Shown here: piece by piece, positions 1-7,024 of the stretch
How the letters are laid out: every line of letters starts with the position of its first letter
Numbering within the stretch: the stretch's first letter is position 1
Program-made: the position numbers and the translations under genes
Notes under the pieces: generated by a model
The model's input: only the letters and a program-made list of their open reading frames with translations
The model's database searches: none
Told to the model about the DNA's origin: nothing
Virus record (IMG/VR): IMGVR_UViG_3300035182_000400
Span: 1-59,810 of that record
From: a virus
DNA length: 59,810 bases
Direction: 5' to 3' (one strand)

Positions 1-861
1 TCGCATATTCAAATCTCCACATTGGTTTTTGTGTTCTTCGATTAGATTCATACACTCTTCTTTAACATCCATTGAAACCATTGTCTTGATTTTTGGAAGT
101 ATGGCTCTCATTCTCTGAATCTTCGTTTCTGTATCCATTGATAAATCAATTGACATACTGCGACTTAGGATAGCTTGGTCAACCTTCCATTGAGGCAGGT
201 TGCTGATAAAGATAATCTGACCCTCAAACTCAAAACTAGATGGCAGGTCATCAGAAAACGAATTAGTTATCCAACTGATAATCCTCTCGTCATAACTATC
301 CAGAGCACCCTTTAAAATATTCTTGGCAACATCATTCTTCAAAACCTCATCGCAATCATCGAATACAATTAACTTATCCGAATTTTCAAACAATGTTCGG
401 TATAATCCCTTTGCAGTAGAGAATCCTTTGATGGTTATATAATCTGAATTCTCTTCTAATTGTCTTTTCTTGATTTCTTGCATCACCGTAAAAGTCTTGC
501 CAAGTCCTCCTTCACCAGTAATTACCATAGAAACAGCAGTTTTCTTAACAACCATACCTACCATATTTTCTAAGAACCTGAACTTGTCGTTGATATCGAA
601 TTGTTTTGGAGGCATCATATGATGAGGTGCATTCGTAACTTGAACAGGACTTGGATGCATATTATTAGAATGAAAATCTACATCCGCATTAATCAATACT
701 TTGATTTTCTCTAGTTTTCTGTCTATTGATTTACCATCTGCTGTTCTAACAGTATGGTATCCATTCTTACCTTCTTTCTCATATTTTCCGAATATGAGCT
801 CACCTGTTCTTAATCTGACCGATACAGATGTTCCTTTCTCTAATTTTTCCATTACTAACAT
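1..861 (-). CDS. AAA+ ATPase, C-terminus cut by window edge
   Basis: The frame is open from an ATG at 861 to the left edge (287 residues seen), so the C-terminus is missing. Walker A GEGGLGKT lies at residues 116-123, Walker B LIVFDD at 164-169, a sensor-1-like IIFISN at 216-221 and an arginine-finger-like SRS at 233-235. This is the order expected of a AAA+ ATPase. About 90 residues before the ATPase core form a small domain I do not recognise. A second in-frame ATG at 852 is possible. The substrate is unknown; phage AAA+ proteins act in DNA transactions or as chaperones, and nothing here decides between these. A terminator-like hairpin lies just upstream, so it may start a new transcript. 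Confidence 0.8.
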   Translation of the reverse strand, partial: MLVMEKLEKGTSVSVRLRTGELIFGKYEKEGKNGYHTVRTADGKSIDRKLEKIKVLINADVDFHSNNMHPSPVQVTNAPHHMMPPKQFDINDKFRFLENMVGMVVKKTAVSMVITGEGGLGKTFTVMQEIKKRQLEENSDYITIKGFSTAKGLYRTLFENSDKLIVFDDCDEVLKNDVAKNILKGALDSYDERIISWITNSFSDDLPSSFEFEGQIIFISNLPQWKVDQAILSRSMSIDLSMDTETKIQRMRAILPKIKTMVSMDVKEECMNLIEEHKNQCGDLNMR

Positions 862-871
862 TATACAAAAC

Positions 872-912
872 AAAAACTGAATGTTATCTATAACTTTGTA
901 AATAACATTCAG
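872..912 (-). terminator. Hairpin with T-rich tail
   Basis: An 11-bp perfect inverted repeat, CTGAATGTTAT at 877-887 and its complement at 902-912, encloses a 14-nt loop. On the minus strand it is followed by TTTTTGTTTTG. The stem is AT-rich, so it may be weak. The loop holds TAACTTTG on the plus strand, a word repeated at other gene junctions. It sits between the papain-fold gene and the AAA+ gene. Confidence 0.5.
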
Positions 913-939
913 TTCTATATGAAATATGATTTCTGATTA

Positions 940-1452
940 TCAGAAATTGCGCATTATTGTATCCCATTTATTTGCATCACAATATTCCTTAACCATCTTA
1001 GGTGTAAACTTATGAGCATCTTCGATTTCATGACACCAAGTCGCATATTCACTGCAAACATATTTATCATTCCTTTTGAATTTTGAATTCACATCAGATT
1101 GAAGCCCAACTTTATCTTTCAATATCTCTGACGGCTGTTCCAAGAACAATAATTGCAAGTCGTACTTACTTCCAGATTTAGACATTGCTCTCATTGAAAA
1201 ATATTTCTCTTCCGCAACAAAAGGATTTCTTTGAACCTCAAATTTGTAATCATATTCTGCCATCCAAGTTCCGAATGGTCTTGGCAAAACTCCTTGACGC
1301 TGCGCATCAATTATATATAATTGACCCCAAATTCTTATCGCTACAGCAGTATGAGTTATTTTTGATGCAGTAAAGAATGCGATAAGTTTTGATATTATCC
1401 CATTGCCTTGACAATGCAATAAATCTCCTGTTTTTATATTAGATAAGTCCAT
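940..1452 (-). CDS. Permuted papain-fold (YiiX/DUF830-like) protein
   Basis: The 170-residue protein starts with a GDLL motif (about residues 10-13). A histidine lies in the ITHTAV stretch near residue 34 and a cysteine in YVCSEYATW near 132-140. A His-before-Cys order with these contexts is typical of the permuted NlpC/P60 (YiiX/YaeF-like) papain-fold family, whose members cleave or bind amide or lipid-linked substrates. In a phage it could act on the cell envelope, but no signal peptide is present. The stop codon lies inside a 17-bp palindrome (930-946). The family call is by motif; the activity is inference. Confidence 0.6.
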   Translation of the reverse strand: MDLSNIKTGDLLHCQGNGIISKLIAFFTASKITHTAVAIRIWGQLYIIDAQRQGVLPRPFGTWMAEYDYKFEVQRNPFVAEEKYFSMRAMSKSGSKYDLQLLFLEQPSEILKDKVGLQSDVNSKFKRNDKYVCSEYATWCHEIEDAHKFTPKMVKEYCDANKWDTIMRNF

Positions 1453-1463
1453 ATTAAATTAGA

Positions 1464-1781
1464 TTAGTAGTTAGCAGCAATATATTGTGTAATCGTCAAA
1501 TAAATTCTATCCCATAGTTGTTGAGTAACATATCCAGCCACAGGAACTAGCTCACATTTTTCTTTTGCTGTGACCCACCATCCTAATTGAATCGAATTAA
1601 TCACACCTTCAAACGCTGTCTCAATACTTTTATTTACTTCTCTAGGATAATTATTCTGAACAGAATTCAACCTGAGTTCAGCCATTAGAAGATTTAAACT
1701 CTTCATGCCATCAAATTGTCTATTTTCGTAAAGAATGAATTCATCACTAATTACATTCTTATTTTCTAATTGATTTTCCAT
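1464..1781 (-). CDS. Hypothetical protein (105 aa)
   Basis: ATG at 1781, 7 nt after the collagen-like fibre gene stops. The first half is acidic and helical in composition; a WW pair lies mid-protein and the C-terminus ends in an aromatic-rich stretch. No signal peptide or known motif is visible. Its place among fibre and terminase-linked genes suggests a late gene, but no function can be given. Confidence 0.6.
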   Translation of the reverse strand: MENQLENKNVISDEFILYENRQFDGMKSLNLLMAELRLNSVQNNYPREVNKSIETAFEGVINSIQLGWWVTAKEKCELVPVAGYVTQQLWDRIYLTITQYIAANY

Positions 1782-1788
1782 CTTCGTT

Positions 1789-2655
1789 TTAATTATGTAG
1801 ACAATCCATTCTTGAAAATATCAATGACCTTGAACCAGTCACTGTATTCACTATTTGTGCTCCAAAACCTAATTTTGTTGAAGCTGGAACTGTAGCTGTT
1901 ATACTGACTTCAGCAGAACCATTAACAGAAAAATAGTATTTACTCGTATCGTAGTCAACACGTATTTTGAATTTATATATAGTTGAAATTGCTATGACTC
2001 CGAAAGGAATCGTGAATTGTTGAGTAGTTCCGTCATCTACGATTCCAACCCAAGAAACGTCCCCAGCTACACTAGAATATCTGAAAGATATATTTACCCC
2101 TGATTGGTTGTCAGAATTAGTTACTGTTGAACTTATTAGTCCAACCCAGATTCTTTGATTGGTTAGAATAGTTCCAGTCTTCAATACAATTTCAAAATCA
2201 GGATTAGAAGCAACAGGGAAATCAATGAATGAAGATGATTCAATTCCTGCAAATCCTCCTGCTGGACCAGAAGTGTTATACTGTGTCCAATTAGTTACAG
2301 AATCAGCAACATTACTTATCACTCCGAATCCATTAGTGTTGACACCTGATGATAACCTTGTACCACTAGCTGCTCTCACGAAGAAATAAGATTTATCATT
2401 TGCTCTGACTAAACCACCATTAGTCCCATTAGTTCCGTTAGTTCCGTTAGTCCCATTAGTTCCGTTAGTTCCGTTAGTTCCGTTAGTTCCGTTAGTTCCG
2501 TTAGTGCCGTTAGTTCCAGGCTCTCCTTGTTCTCCTTGTTCTCCTTGTTCTCCTTTTGGACCAGGCTCTCCTTGGTCACCCTTTGGACCAGGTGTTCCAG
2601 CACCTGTGTCTTTCTTTCTTAACTTACCTAATATAACGTCAAATGTAATAGCCAT
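1789..2655 (-). CDS. Collagen-like tail fibre or virion decoration protein
   Basis: A short N-terminal segment (about 15 residues) is followed by Gly-X-Y triplets: GTPGPKGDQGEPGPKGEQ-type repeats to about residue 47, then about ten GTN triplets. The last about 200 residues form a beta-rich domain of mixed Thr/Ser/Val composition that looks like a lectin-like or concanavalin-type fold. Phage collagen-like repeats normally form trimeric fibre shafts, so I read this as a receptor-binding or decoration fibre. Its ATG shares one base with the preceding stop (TAATG). It could instead be a head fibre. Confidence 0.7.
   Translation of the reverse strand: MAITFDVILGKLRKKDTGAGTPGPKGDQGEPGPKGEQGEQGEQGEPGTNGTNGTNGTNGTNGTNGTNGTNGTNGTNGTNGGLVRANDKSYFFVRAASGTRLSSGVNTNGFGVISNVADSVTNWTQYNTSGPAGGFAGIESSSFIDFPVASNPDFEIVLKTGTILTNQRIWVGLISSTVTNSDNQSGVNISFRYSSVAGDVSWVGIVDDGTTQQFTIPFGVIAISTIYKFKIRVDYDTSKYYFSVNGSAEVSITATVPASTKLGFGAQIVNTVTGSRSLIFSRMDCLHN
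2419..2517 (-). repeat. 9-bp tandem repeat encoding Gly-Thr-Asn triplets
   Basis: About ten copies of a 9-bp unit (plus strand attagttcc/gttagttcc variants) encode consecutive GTN triplets of the fibre shaft. Unit loss or gain keeps the frame, so shaft length could vary without destroying the protein. Confidence 0.85.
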
Positions 2656-2906
2656 TATCTTGCGTATGATAGTGATGCTCTGTCAGACCACTTGTTTTTA
2701 AACTCCGTAGAACCTGTTGCATATTCTGGAGTAGTCAAACCTCCTGCTTCAGTGATTCGAATAATCAACCATTCAGGCTTATCGAATCCGATGCCCAATC
2801 TTTTACAATATCCGATGTAAGTAACACTACCTACAACTTCTGTCATAGGTAGTGGAACACTTTGGTCGAAATTTAAAAAAGTCGGTGCTAATTTACTTCC
2901 AAACAT
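2655..2906 (-). CDS. Hypothetical protein (83 aa), fibre-linked
   Basis: ATG at 2906; its stop overlaps the fibre start as TAATG, which implies translational coupling. The middle of the protein is hydrophobic and beta-like (EWLIIRITEAGG), and the end is short and charged. No motif is recognised. Tight coupling to the collagen-like gene suggests a small structural partner or chaperone of the fibre, but this is inferred from position only. Confidence 0.6.
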   Translation of the reverse strand: MFGSKLAPTFLNFDQSVPLPMTEVVGSVTYIGYCKRLGIGFDKPEWLIIRITEAGGLTTPEYATGSTEFKNKWSDRASLSYAR

Positions 2907-2916
2907 ATCTTTATTT

Positions 2917-3762
2917 TTAGAATTTTAATGCTAACATTTGTCTTGCAGTCAATTCGTATTCTTTCTTATCATCAAGATGATTAGCATACAAATCAATCAT
3001 TTTCAATTCAGCACAAGAGTTAATCCACTTATCTACAAGTTCGTTGTATTTTCTGTTCTCTTCTGCTTCCTCAGGTGTATTGCAAGCACGACAACTTTCT
3101 TCAGACTCAGAAACGTCATGCATAGAATTACCAGTATTATAATAGGTTTGATTCCAATTAAATACTTTATAAGGAACAACTACAGATTCTCTGTTCCCCC
3201 ATAAGTTGGGTTTTTCAGTTGGAGACATAGTAAGATGCTCTAGTGCTTCTTCAATATCTTCTGCTAACTTAGAATTTTCTGATGTTTCTAACACCTTAGC
3301 CAGTGCGAACTGTGCTTTTATATCTTTACCAGATTTCTTAAAAACAATCTTGTCTGACCACTCAAAAGCATCCATATGTGATTTTTCAAGTGCTTCACCA
3401 TCCTCACCTTTTTGCAGTTCTTCAACTTGCTTAGATTTCTCCATAACAAAAACATAACGTTCCATTCCTGGACCATCATTGATGAATACTCTATCAAGTT
3501 TTTGCATGTCACTTTTAGCCTTTTCTAAAATGCTGTTTACTTCTGCAGTATCATTAAATCCTCCCTTGATAATTTCACCACCTGTCGCTTCAGCAACATT
3601 TTTGACGAAATTGTCGATTCCTGCTTTCTCAAGAATAACAAATTTATCTTCTGGGAACGCAGAATTGAACTCCTGAGTTGAGTATGACTTTTCAATATTA
3701 GTAAATCCGCTCATGTTTAATCTATGAGAGAATTTATTTGAATCTAAGAACAAGTTTTCCAT
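2917..3762 (-). CDS. Hypothetical protein (281 aa), possibly virion-associated
   Basis: ATG at 3762 after a 104-bp gap that holds a terminator for the upstream gene. The protein is acidic and helical, with a cysteine pair (SCRAC) near residue 226. A GFNDTAE segment near residue 68 recurs as GFNDTAEE in the 392-residue protein at 5208-6386, hinting at a shared short motif. There is no catalytic signature. Position between terminase and fibre genes suggests a late gene. Confidence 0.6.
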   Translation of the reverse strand: MENLFLDSNKFSHRLNMSGFTNIEKSYSTQEFNSAFPEDKFVILEKAGIDNFVKNVAEATGGEIIKGGFNDTAEVNSILEKAKSDMQKLDRVFINDGPGMERYVFVMEKSKQVEELQKGEDGEALEKSHMDAFEWSDKIVFKKSGKDIKAQFALAKVLETSENSKLAEDIEEALEHLTMSPTEKPNLWGNRESVVVPYKVFNWNQTYYNTGNSMHDVSESEESCRACNTPEEAEENRKYNELVDKWINSCAELKMIDLYANHLDDKKEYELTARQMLALKF

Positions 3763-3807
3763 TTTTTATCGTTTTAACCACTTAATATCTGTATGACCAG
3801 ATAACAT

Positions 3808-3838
3808 AAAAATTGACGATATACTTAAACATCGTCAA
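3808..3838 (-). terminator. Rho-independent terminator
   Basis: Stem TTGACGAT (minus strand) pairs perfectly over 8 bp (3813-3820 with 3831-3838) around a 10-nt loop, followed on the minus strand by TTTTT at 3812-3808. It lies downstream of the DUF2786 gene. Confidence 0.75.
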
Positions 3839-3866
3839 CTTCTAAGAATTAATCAACCTGTGAAAC

Positions 3867-4646
3867 TTAGCCTATCATCTTTCTTTGAATCGGCTTAGAA
3901 CTTTCAACACCTTTATTTATACCTACATTTTTTCCTGTTTCAACTCCTTGACTATATGCACCACCTGCATAACTACTTTTAGTCGAACTTGAACGACCTG
4001 ATTCACCGTATTTTTTTGATACAAATTGTGTCAATGCTATTTCGTTTCCTCTGACTATTGATAGTGCCGTACAACCCAATTCTGCAACTGCCTCCTCAGT
4101 ACTATTCTCTTTTACGAATTTTTCCATTTCTGCTCTTAATTTTTCGTAAAGTCCATCTGCACAACCTCTTATGAACGTCCTTAGATATGTATCTAATCCG
4201 ACAGGTGTAGTATAAACCATTACAGAAGGCAAATACTCTTCTTTGTATTTCTTCTTTCCTACTCTAAGGAATACTGGAGTAACAACAGAATGAATATATT
4301 TACACATTTCTATGTTTTGAGCAGTTCCAATAATAATCATCTTATTATTTTTACCTTTTCCGATTATGTAAGCCTTACACCAATTTGTTCTAGCAATCGC
4401 ACTATAAATCCAGAAATTTGTTCTACTCCCTACTGAAGGAATCTTCAGAGCAAATTCGGCATCCATAACTTCGTTGTCTTCTTTGTCGACCTGAATCTGA
4501 TTGACCGAAATATTGTATTTGTTCAACAGATTTTGAATCTTAGTCGCAAACGCTTCTGCTTCTGCTATCGAACCCATCTCCAAAGCAGAACTTTGGTGGG
4601 CCATCAATTTCTTGATTTTATCTAGTATGTCTTTATGATTTTCCAT
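3867..4646 (-). CDS. DUF2786-domain protein
   Basis: The first 50 residues (DKIKKLMAHQSSALEMGS... EAEAFATKIQNLL) match the DUF2786 pattern: a helix with KIKKLLA-like start, then a stretch of Ala/Glu-rich helix ending in LLNKYNIS. The centre (about 75-180) resembles the domain usually found after it in phage proteins. The C-terminus is Ser/Gly-rich. The function of the family is not known. ATG at 4646 is preceded by AGGAGG, one of the few Shine-Dalgarno-like sequences in this window. Confidence 0.7.
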   Translation of the reverse strand: MENHKDILDKIKKLMAHQSSALEMGSIAEAEAFATKIQNLLNKYNISVNQIQVDKEDNEVMDAEFALKIPSVGSRTNFWIYSAIARTNWCKAYIIGKGKNNKMIIIGTAQNIEMCKYIHSVVTPVFLRVGKKKYKEEYLPSVMVYTTPVGLDTYLRTFIRGCADGLYEKLRAEMEKFVKENSTEEAVAELGCTALSIVRGNEIALTQFVSKKYGESGRSSSTKSSYAGGAYSQGVETGKNVGINKGVESSKPIQRKMIG

Positions 4647-4648
4647 GA

Positions 4649-4774
4649 TTAACCTCCTATTAATGTTACTAAATAATACATTCCGAATATCATTGATAGC
4701 ATTGCTACTCCTCCGATAAATTGCAACGGCTCATTCACCGCAACCTTATATAATGTTTTTATCATTGTTTTCAT
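4649..4774 (-). CDS. Small single-pass membrane protein (41 aa)
   Basis: The reading frame starts MKTMIKTLYKVAV and has one hydrophobic segment (about residues 19-39, FIGGVAMLSMIFGMYYLVTL). The stop is 2 nt before the DUF2786 start, and the last codons carry the AGGAGG that could serve as ribosome binding site for that gene. Such one-helix proteins are common in phages (holin-like, superinfection exclusion, leader peptides); nothing selects one. Confidence 0.45.
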   Translation of the reverse strand: MKTMIKTLYKVAVNEPLQFIGGVAMLSMIFGMYYLVTLIGG

Positions 4775-4796
4775 AATATAAATAACTTTGTTAATA

Positions 4797-5054
4797 TTAA
4801 TCTTGTAAGAAATCTCCTATATACAACCCTCCATCCTCAAACTTAGGCTCGTATTCTTTATGGCTGTCAATCATGTCATCCAATTCAAAGAAGTCTGTAG
4901 AAGCAGCCAACTTTAATTCGTGACAAAGCACTATTACAGGATACTCATCACCTCTTAAAGGATGTTCAACAAATATGATTTCTTGACCGATACTGTTTGT
5001 CATTCTGCCATACTCAGTAGGGTTATTCGATACTAATTTTTCGTAATTTAACAT
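4797..5054 (-). CDS. Hypothetical protein (85 aa)
   Basis: ATG at 5054, 24 nt downstream of one copy of the three-copy repeated element. It is an acidic soluble protein with a basic-free C-terminus and no recognised motif. The element suggests it is transcribed from its own promoter rather than only by readthrough from the terminase genes. Confidence 0.6.
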   Translation of the reverse strand: MLNYEKLVSNNPTEYGRMTNSIGQEIIFVEHPLRGDEYPVIVLCHELKLAASTDFFELDDMIDSHKEYEPKFEDGGLYIGDFLQD

Positions 5055-5077
5055 GATATTAAGATTTTACAGTTTAC

Positions 5078-5153
5078 ATTAATTCTTAAACGAAGTTCTA
5101 TATAATTTTTTATATAGCAATGAAAGAATTCAATTATTTTGTAAAATATTTTT
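5078..5153 (-). promoter_or_regulatory. Dispersed repeat element, copy 1 (promoter candidate)
   Basis: The minus strand reads TATAGAACTTCG then TTTAAGAATTAAT (core 5078-5102). It is identical over 25 bp to 19608-19632 and 44458-44482. Copies 1 and 2 are also near-identical through a further 50 bp upstream, including the inverted repeat CTATATAA/TTATATAG. All copies lie 18-33 nt before a start codon. A phage-specific promoter is the simplest reading. Confidence 0.6.
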
Positions 5154-5163
5154 GGTTAAATTG

Positions 5164-5189
5164 AAAAAGCCTAACTTTCGCTAGGCTTT
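5164..5189 (-). terminator. Rho-independent terminator
   Basis: Stem AAAGCCTA (5166-5173) pairs with TAGGCTTT (5182-5189) around an 8-nt loop; the minus strand continues TTTTTC. It closes the transcript after the 392-residue gene. Confidence 0.8.
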
Positions 5190-5207
5190 GTATAAGAAAA
5201 TATTTTG

Positions 5208-6386
5208 TTATTTTATCTTGCCTATTCCTTCTGCTATCAAAGAGGCAGCATGTAGCCATTCATATGCTCTAAGTGATTGTTTGAAATCTAATTCTGGCTT
5301 CTCCTTTGACCATTGACTGTCATAATATCCATCCTTTGCTAATTTATGTTTGGATATTAAATCTTTTTGCATTGTTATAGATTTAGAATCTTCTTCTGCA
5401 GTATCATTAAATCCAGTACTGTTGTCTAAGTTAGCTATATTGCTCCCTTGACCTTTATCATTGTATTTTATGACTTCAAGTTCGCTGAATTTGTTGTCTC
5501 TTCTTCTTCCAGATGACATTTTTTCGCCTGTTTTTGCTTCTACTCTGTATTCCACACCATCTACAGAAAAATCTAACCTAGTGAAATTCGGTTGATTATA
5601 ACTACCCCAAGCACCTCCTTGACTAGAGTATTGTTTTAATGATACATCCGTTATCTTCTTATCCTTGAATTTTTCCTGCAAAACATTTGAAATATCTGAA
5701 GTCATAGTCTTTTCAAATTTATCTGTGTATCCATGTTCAGCATTCATACGAGAACCAGATAATTTCAAATCCTTTAAAGTCTTTTTATTTTCATCTGAAT
5801 AATCATCAACTTGTCCGACTTGACCATCTTCGTCAAATGGAATTGAGTAATGCTCCTCATATTTATCCTTATCAGCTTGTGTGAATTTGCCTAAATAATC
5901 TGATTCTTTTTGATATAAAACTTTCAACCTCTTTTCAGAAGCATCTTTCTTTATACCATTAAATGTCGTTCCTTGACTATATTTTTTCAATGTCTTTTCT
6001 TCTTCTTCAATTTTAGCGACATTCTTCAAATAGTTAGAAAATACAGATTTGCCTGAACTATCAATTTTATCAGTGGTTGTACTTGCTGAAGCAGGTGGGG
6101 TTGCGCTTGACGTGGAAGCAGAACCTTGTGTTTGAGCATCACTAGAACTCTTAGGTGTTGATTTTGCGCTTTGTCTACGCCAGTCAAACTTTCCGTTAGG
6201 TAATTGAGTCCAAACACGTGTTATTCCATCCTTACCAACTTTAGTTTCACCAGTATTTCTTGCTTTTTCTAAATCATCAGAAGATTCCTGTTGAGCAAAC
6301 TGTAAAGGGTGTGATGAAACAAAACCCTTCATGATATTATTTTTACGCTCTTCAATTTTATTTTGTATAGACTTTTCGATATCCAT
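5208..6386 (-). CDS. Virion-linked protein with shared N-terminal leader (392 aa)
   Basis: Residues 1-22 (KSIQNKIEERKNNIMKGF) nearly duplicate the start of the next-upstream gene, followed in both by a DLEK motif. A GITRVW...GKFDWRR segment near 54-70 is of the type found in phage polyvalent or virion proteins. Residues about 75-105 are a Ser/Thr/Ala/Pro-rich linker. Near residues 265-285, LDFSVDG...EYRVEAKTG could be a D...ExK nuclease-like core, but this is weak. The last third is helical. I infer a late, possibly packaged, protein of unknown activity. Confidence 0.6.
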   Translation of the reverse strand: MDIEKSIQNKIEERKNNIMKGFVSSHPLQFAQQESSDDLEKARNTGETKVGKDGITRVWTQLPNGKFDWRRQSAKSTPKSSSDAQTQGSASTSSATPPASASTTTDKIDSSGKSVFSNYLKNVAKIEEEEKTLKKYSQGTTFNGIKKDASEKRLKVLYQKESDYLGKFTQADKDKYEEHYSIPFDEDGQVGQVDDYSDENKKTLKDLKLSGSRMNAEHGYTDKFEKTMTSDISNVLQEKFKDKKITDVSLKQYSSQGGAWGSYNQPNFTRLDFSVDGVEYRVEAKTGEKMSSGRRRDNKFSELEVIKYNDKGQGSNIANLDNSTGFNDTAEEDSKSITMQKDLISKHKLAKDGYYDSQWSKEKPELDFKQSLRAYEWLHAASLIAEGIGKIK

Positions 6387-6398
6387 GATTGTTAATTG

Positions 6399-6995
6399 TT
6401 AATTGTTAAGATATTTATGTTTCTTCTTCATAGCGTCAATCTTATCGTCTAACTCGCCCAATTTACCACCGTATTCATTAGCATGAGCGTCAGTCCAAGC
6501 ATCACCTAGTTCTCCAGCTTCCTGATTCATATCAGAATCTAGCTGTCTTTTTTGCTCTAACAGGTCTTTGAACTCTTCTTGCTTTTCTTGTTTTTTGCTT
6601 TCTTTGGAGTTTGGATTCATATACCAAGGCTCTTTAGGTTTTGAAGTTCCTGGCGCTTTTCTAGGCTCTGGGTTGGTGAACTCAATCTTGTTTTCATAAA
6701 GAACTTTACTGTTAAACTTCTTAGTGTTTCCCTTAGAATCAGCAACAGTCATAATTGAGCCATCAATTTCACTTACAGTAAATTCACTTTTACCTACTTT
6801 GAACTTGCTTCCCTTTTTGGGTTTTTTAACTGGCTCCCATTTATCTTTATCTACCTTTTTGTAACTGCCTGATATTGTTCCTATTGGGGCTGATTTTCTT
6901 CCTTTCTCTAAATCATCATATCCTGCAAATCCTTTCATAATATTGTTCTTTCTTTCTTCAATATTATTTTGTATTGATTTTTTGATATCATCCAT
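6399..6995 (-). CDS. Virion-linked protein with shared N-terminal leader (198 aa)
   Basis: Starts MDDIKKSIQNNIEERKN and continues NIMKGF, then DDLEKGR, the same leader as the 392-residue neighbour. After it comes a basic, Lys-rich small beta domain (about 45-100) with KW and GSKF contexts, then a long charged helix. It lies 29 nt after terL stops and 12 nt before its partner, so the two are co-transcribed with terminase. No enzymatic motif is seen. Confidence 0.6.
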   Translation of the reverse strand: MDDIKKSIQNNIEERKNNIMKGFAGYDDLEKGRKSAPIGTISGSYKKVDKDKWEPVKKPKKGSKFKVGKSEFTVSEIDGSIMTVADSKGNTKKFNSKVLYENKIEFTNPEPRKAPGTSKPKEPWYMNPNSKESKKQEKQEEFKDLLEQKRQLDSDMNQEAGELGDAWTDAHANEYGGKLGELDDKIDAMKKKHKYLNN

Positions 6996-7024
6996 GTCTT
7001 CTATTTTTATTTTTATAATAGGTG

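Noticed and set aside
930-946. 17-bp palindrome at the end of the papain-fold gene as a terminator
   Set aside because: It has a one-base centre and no T-tract of its own; it spans the stop codon and may be chance.
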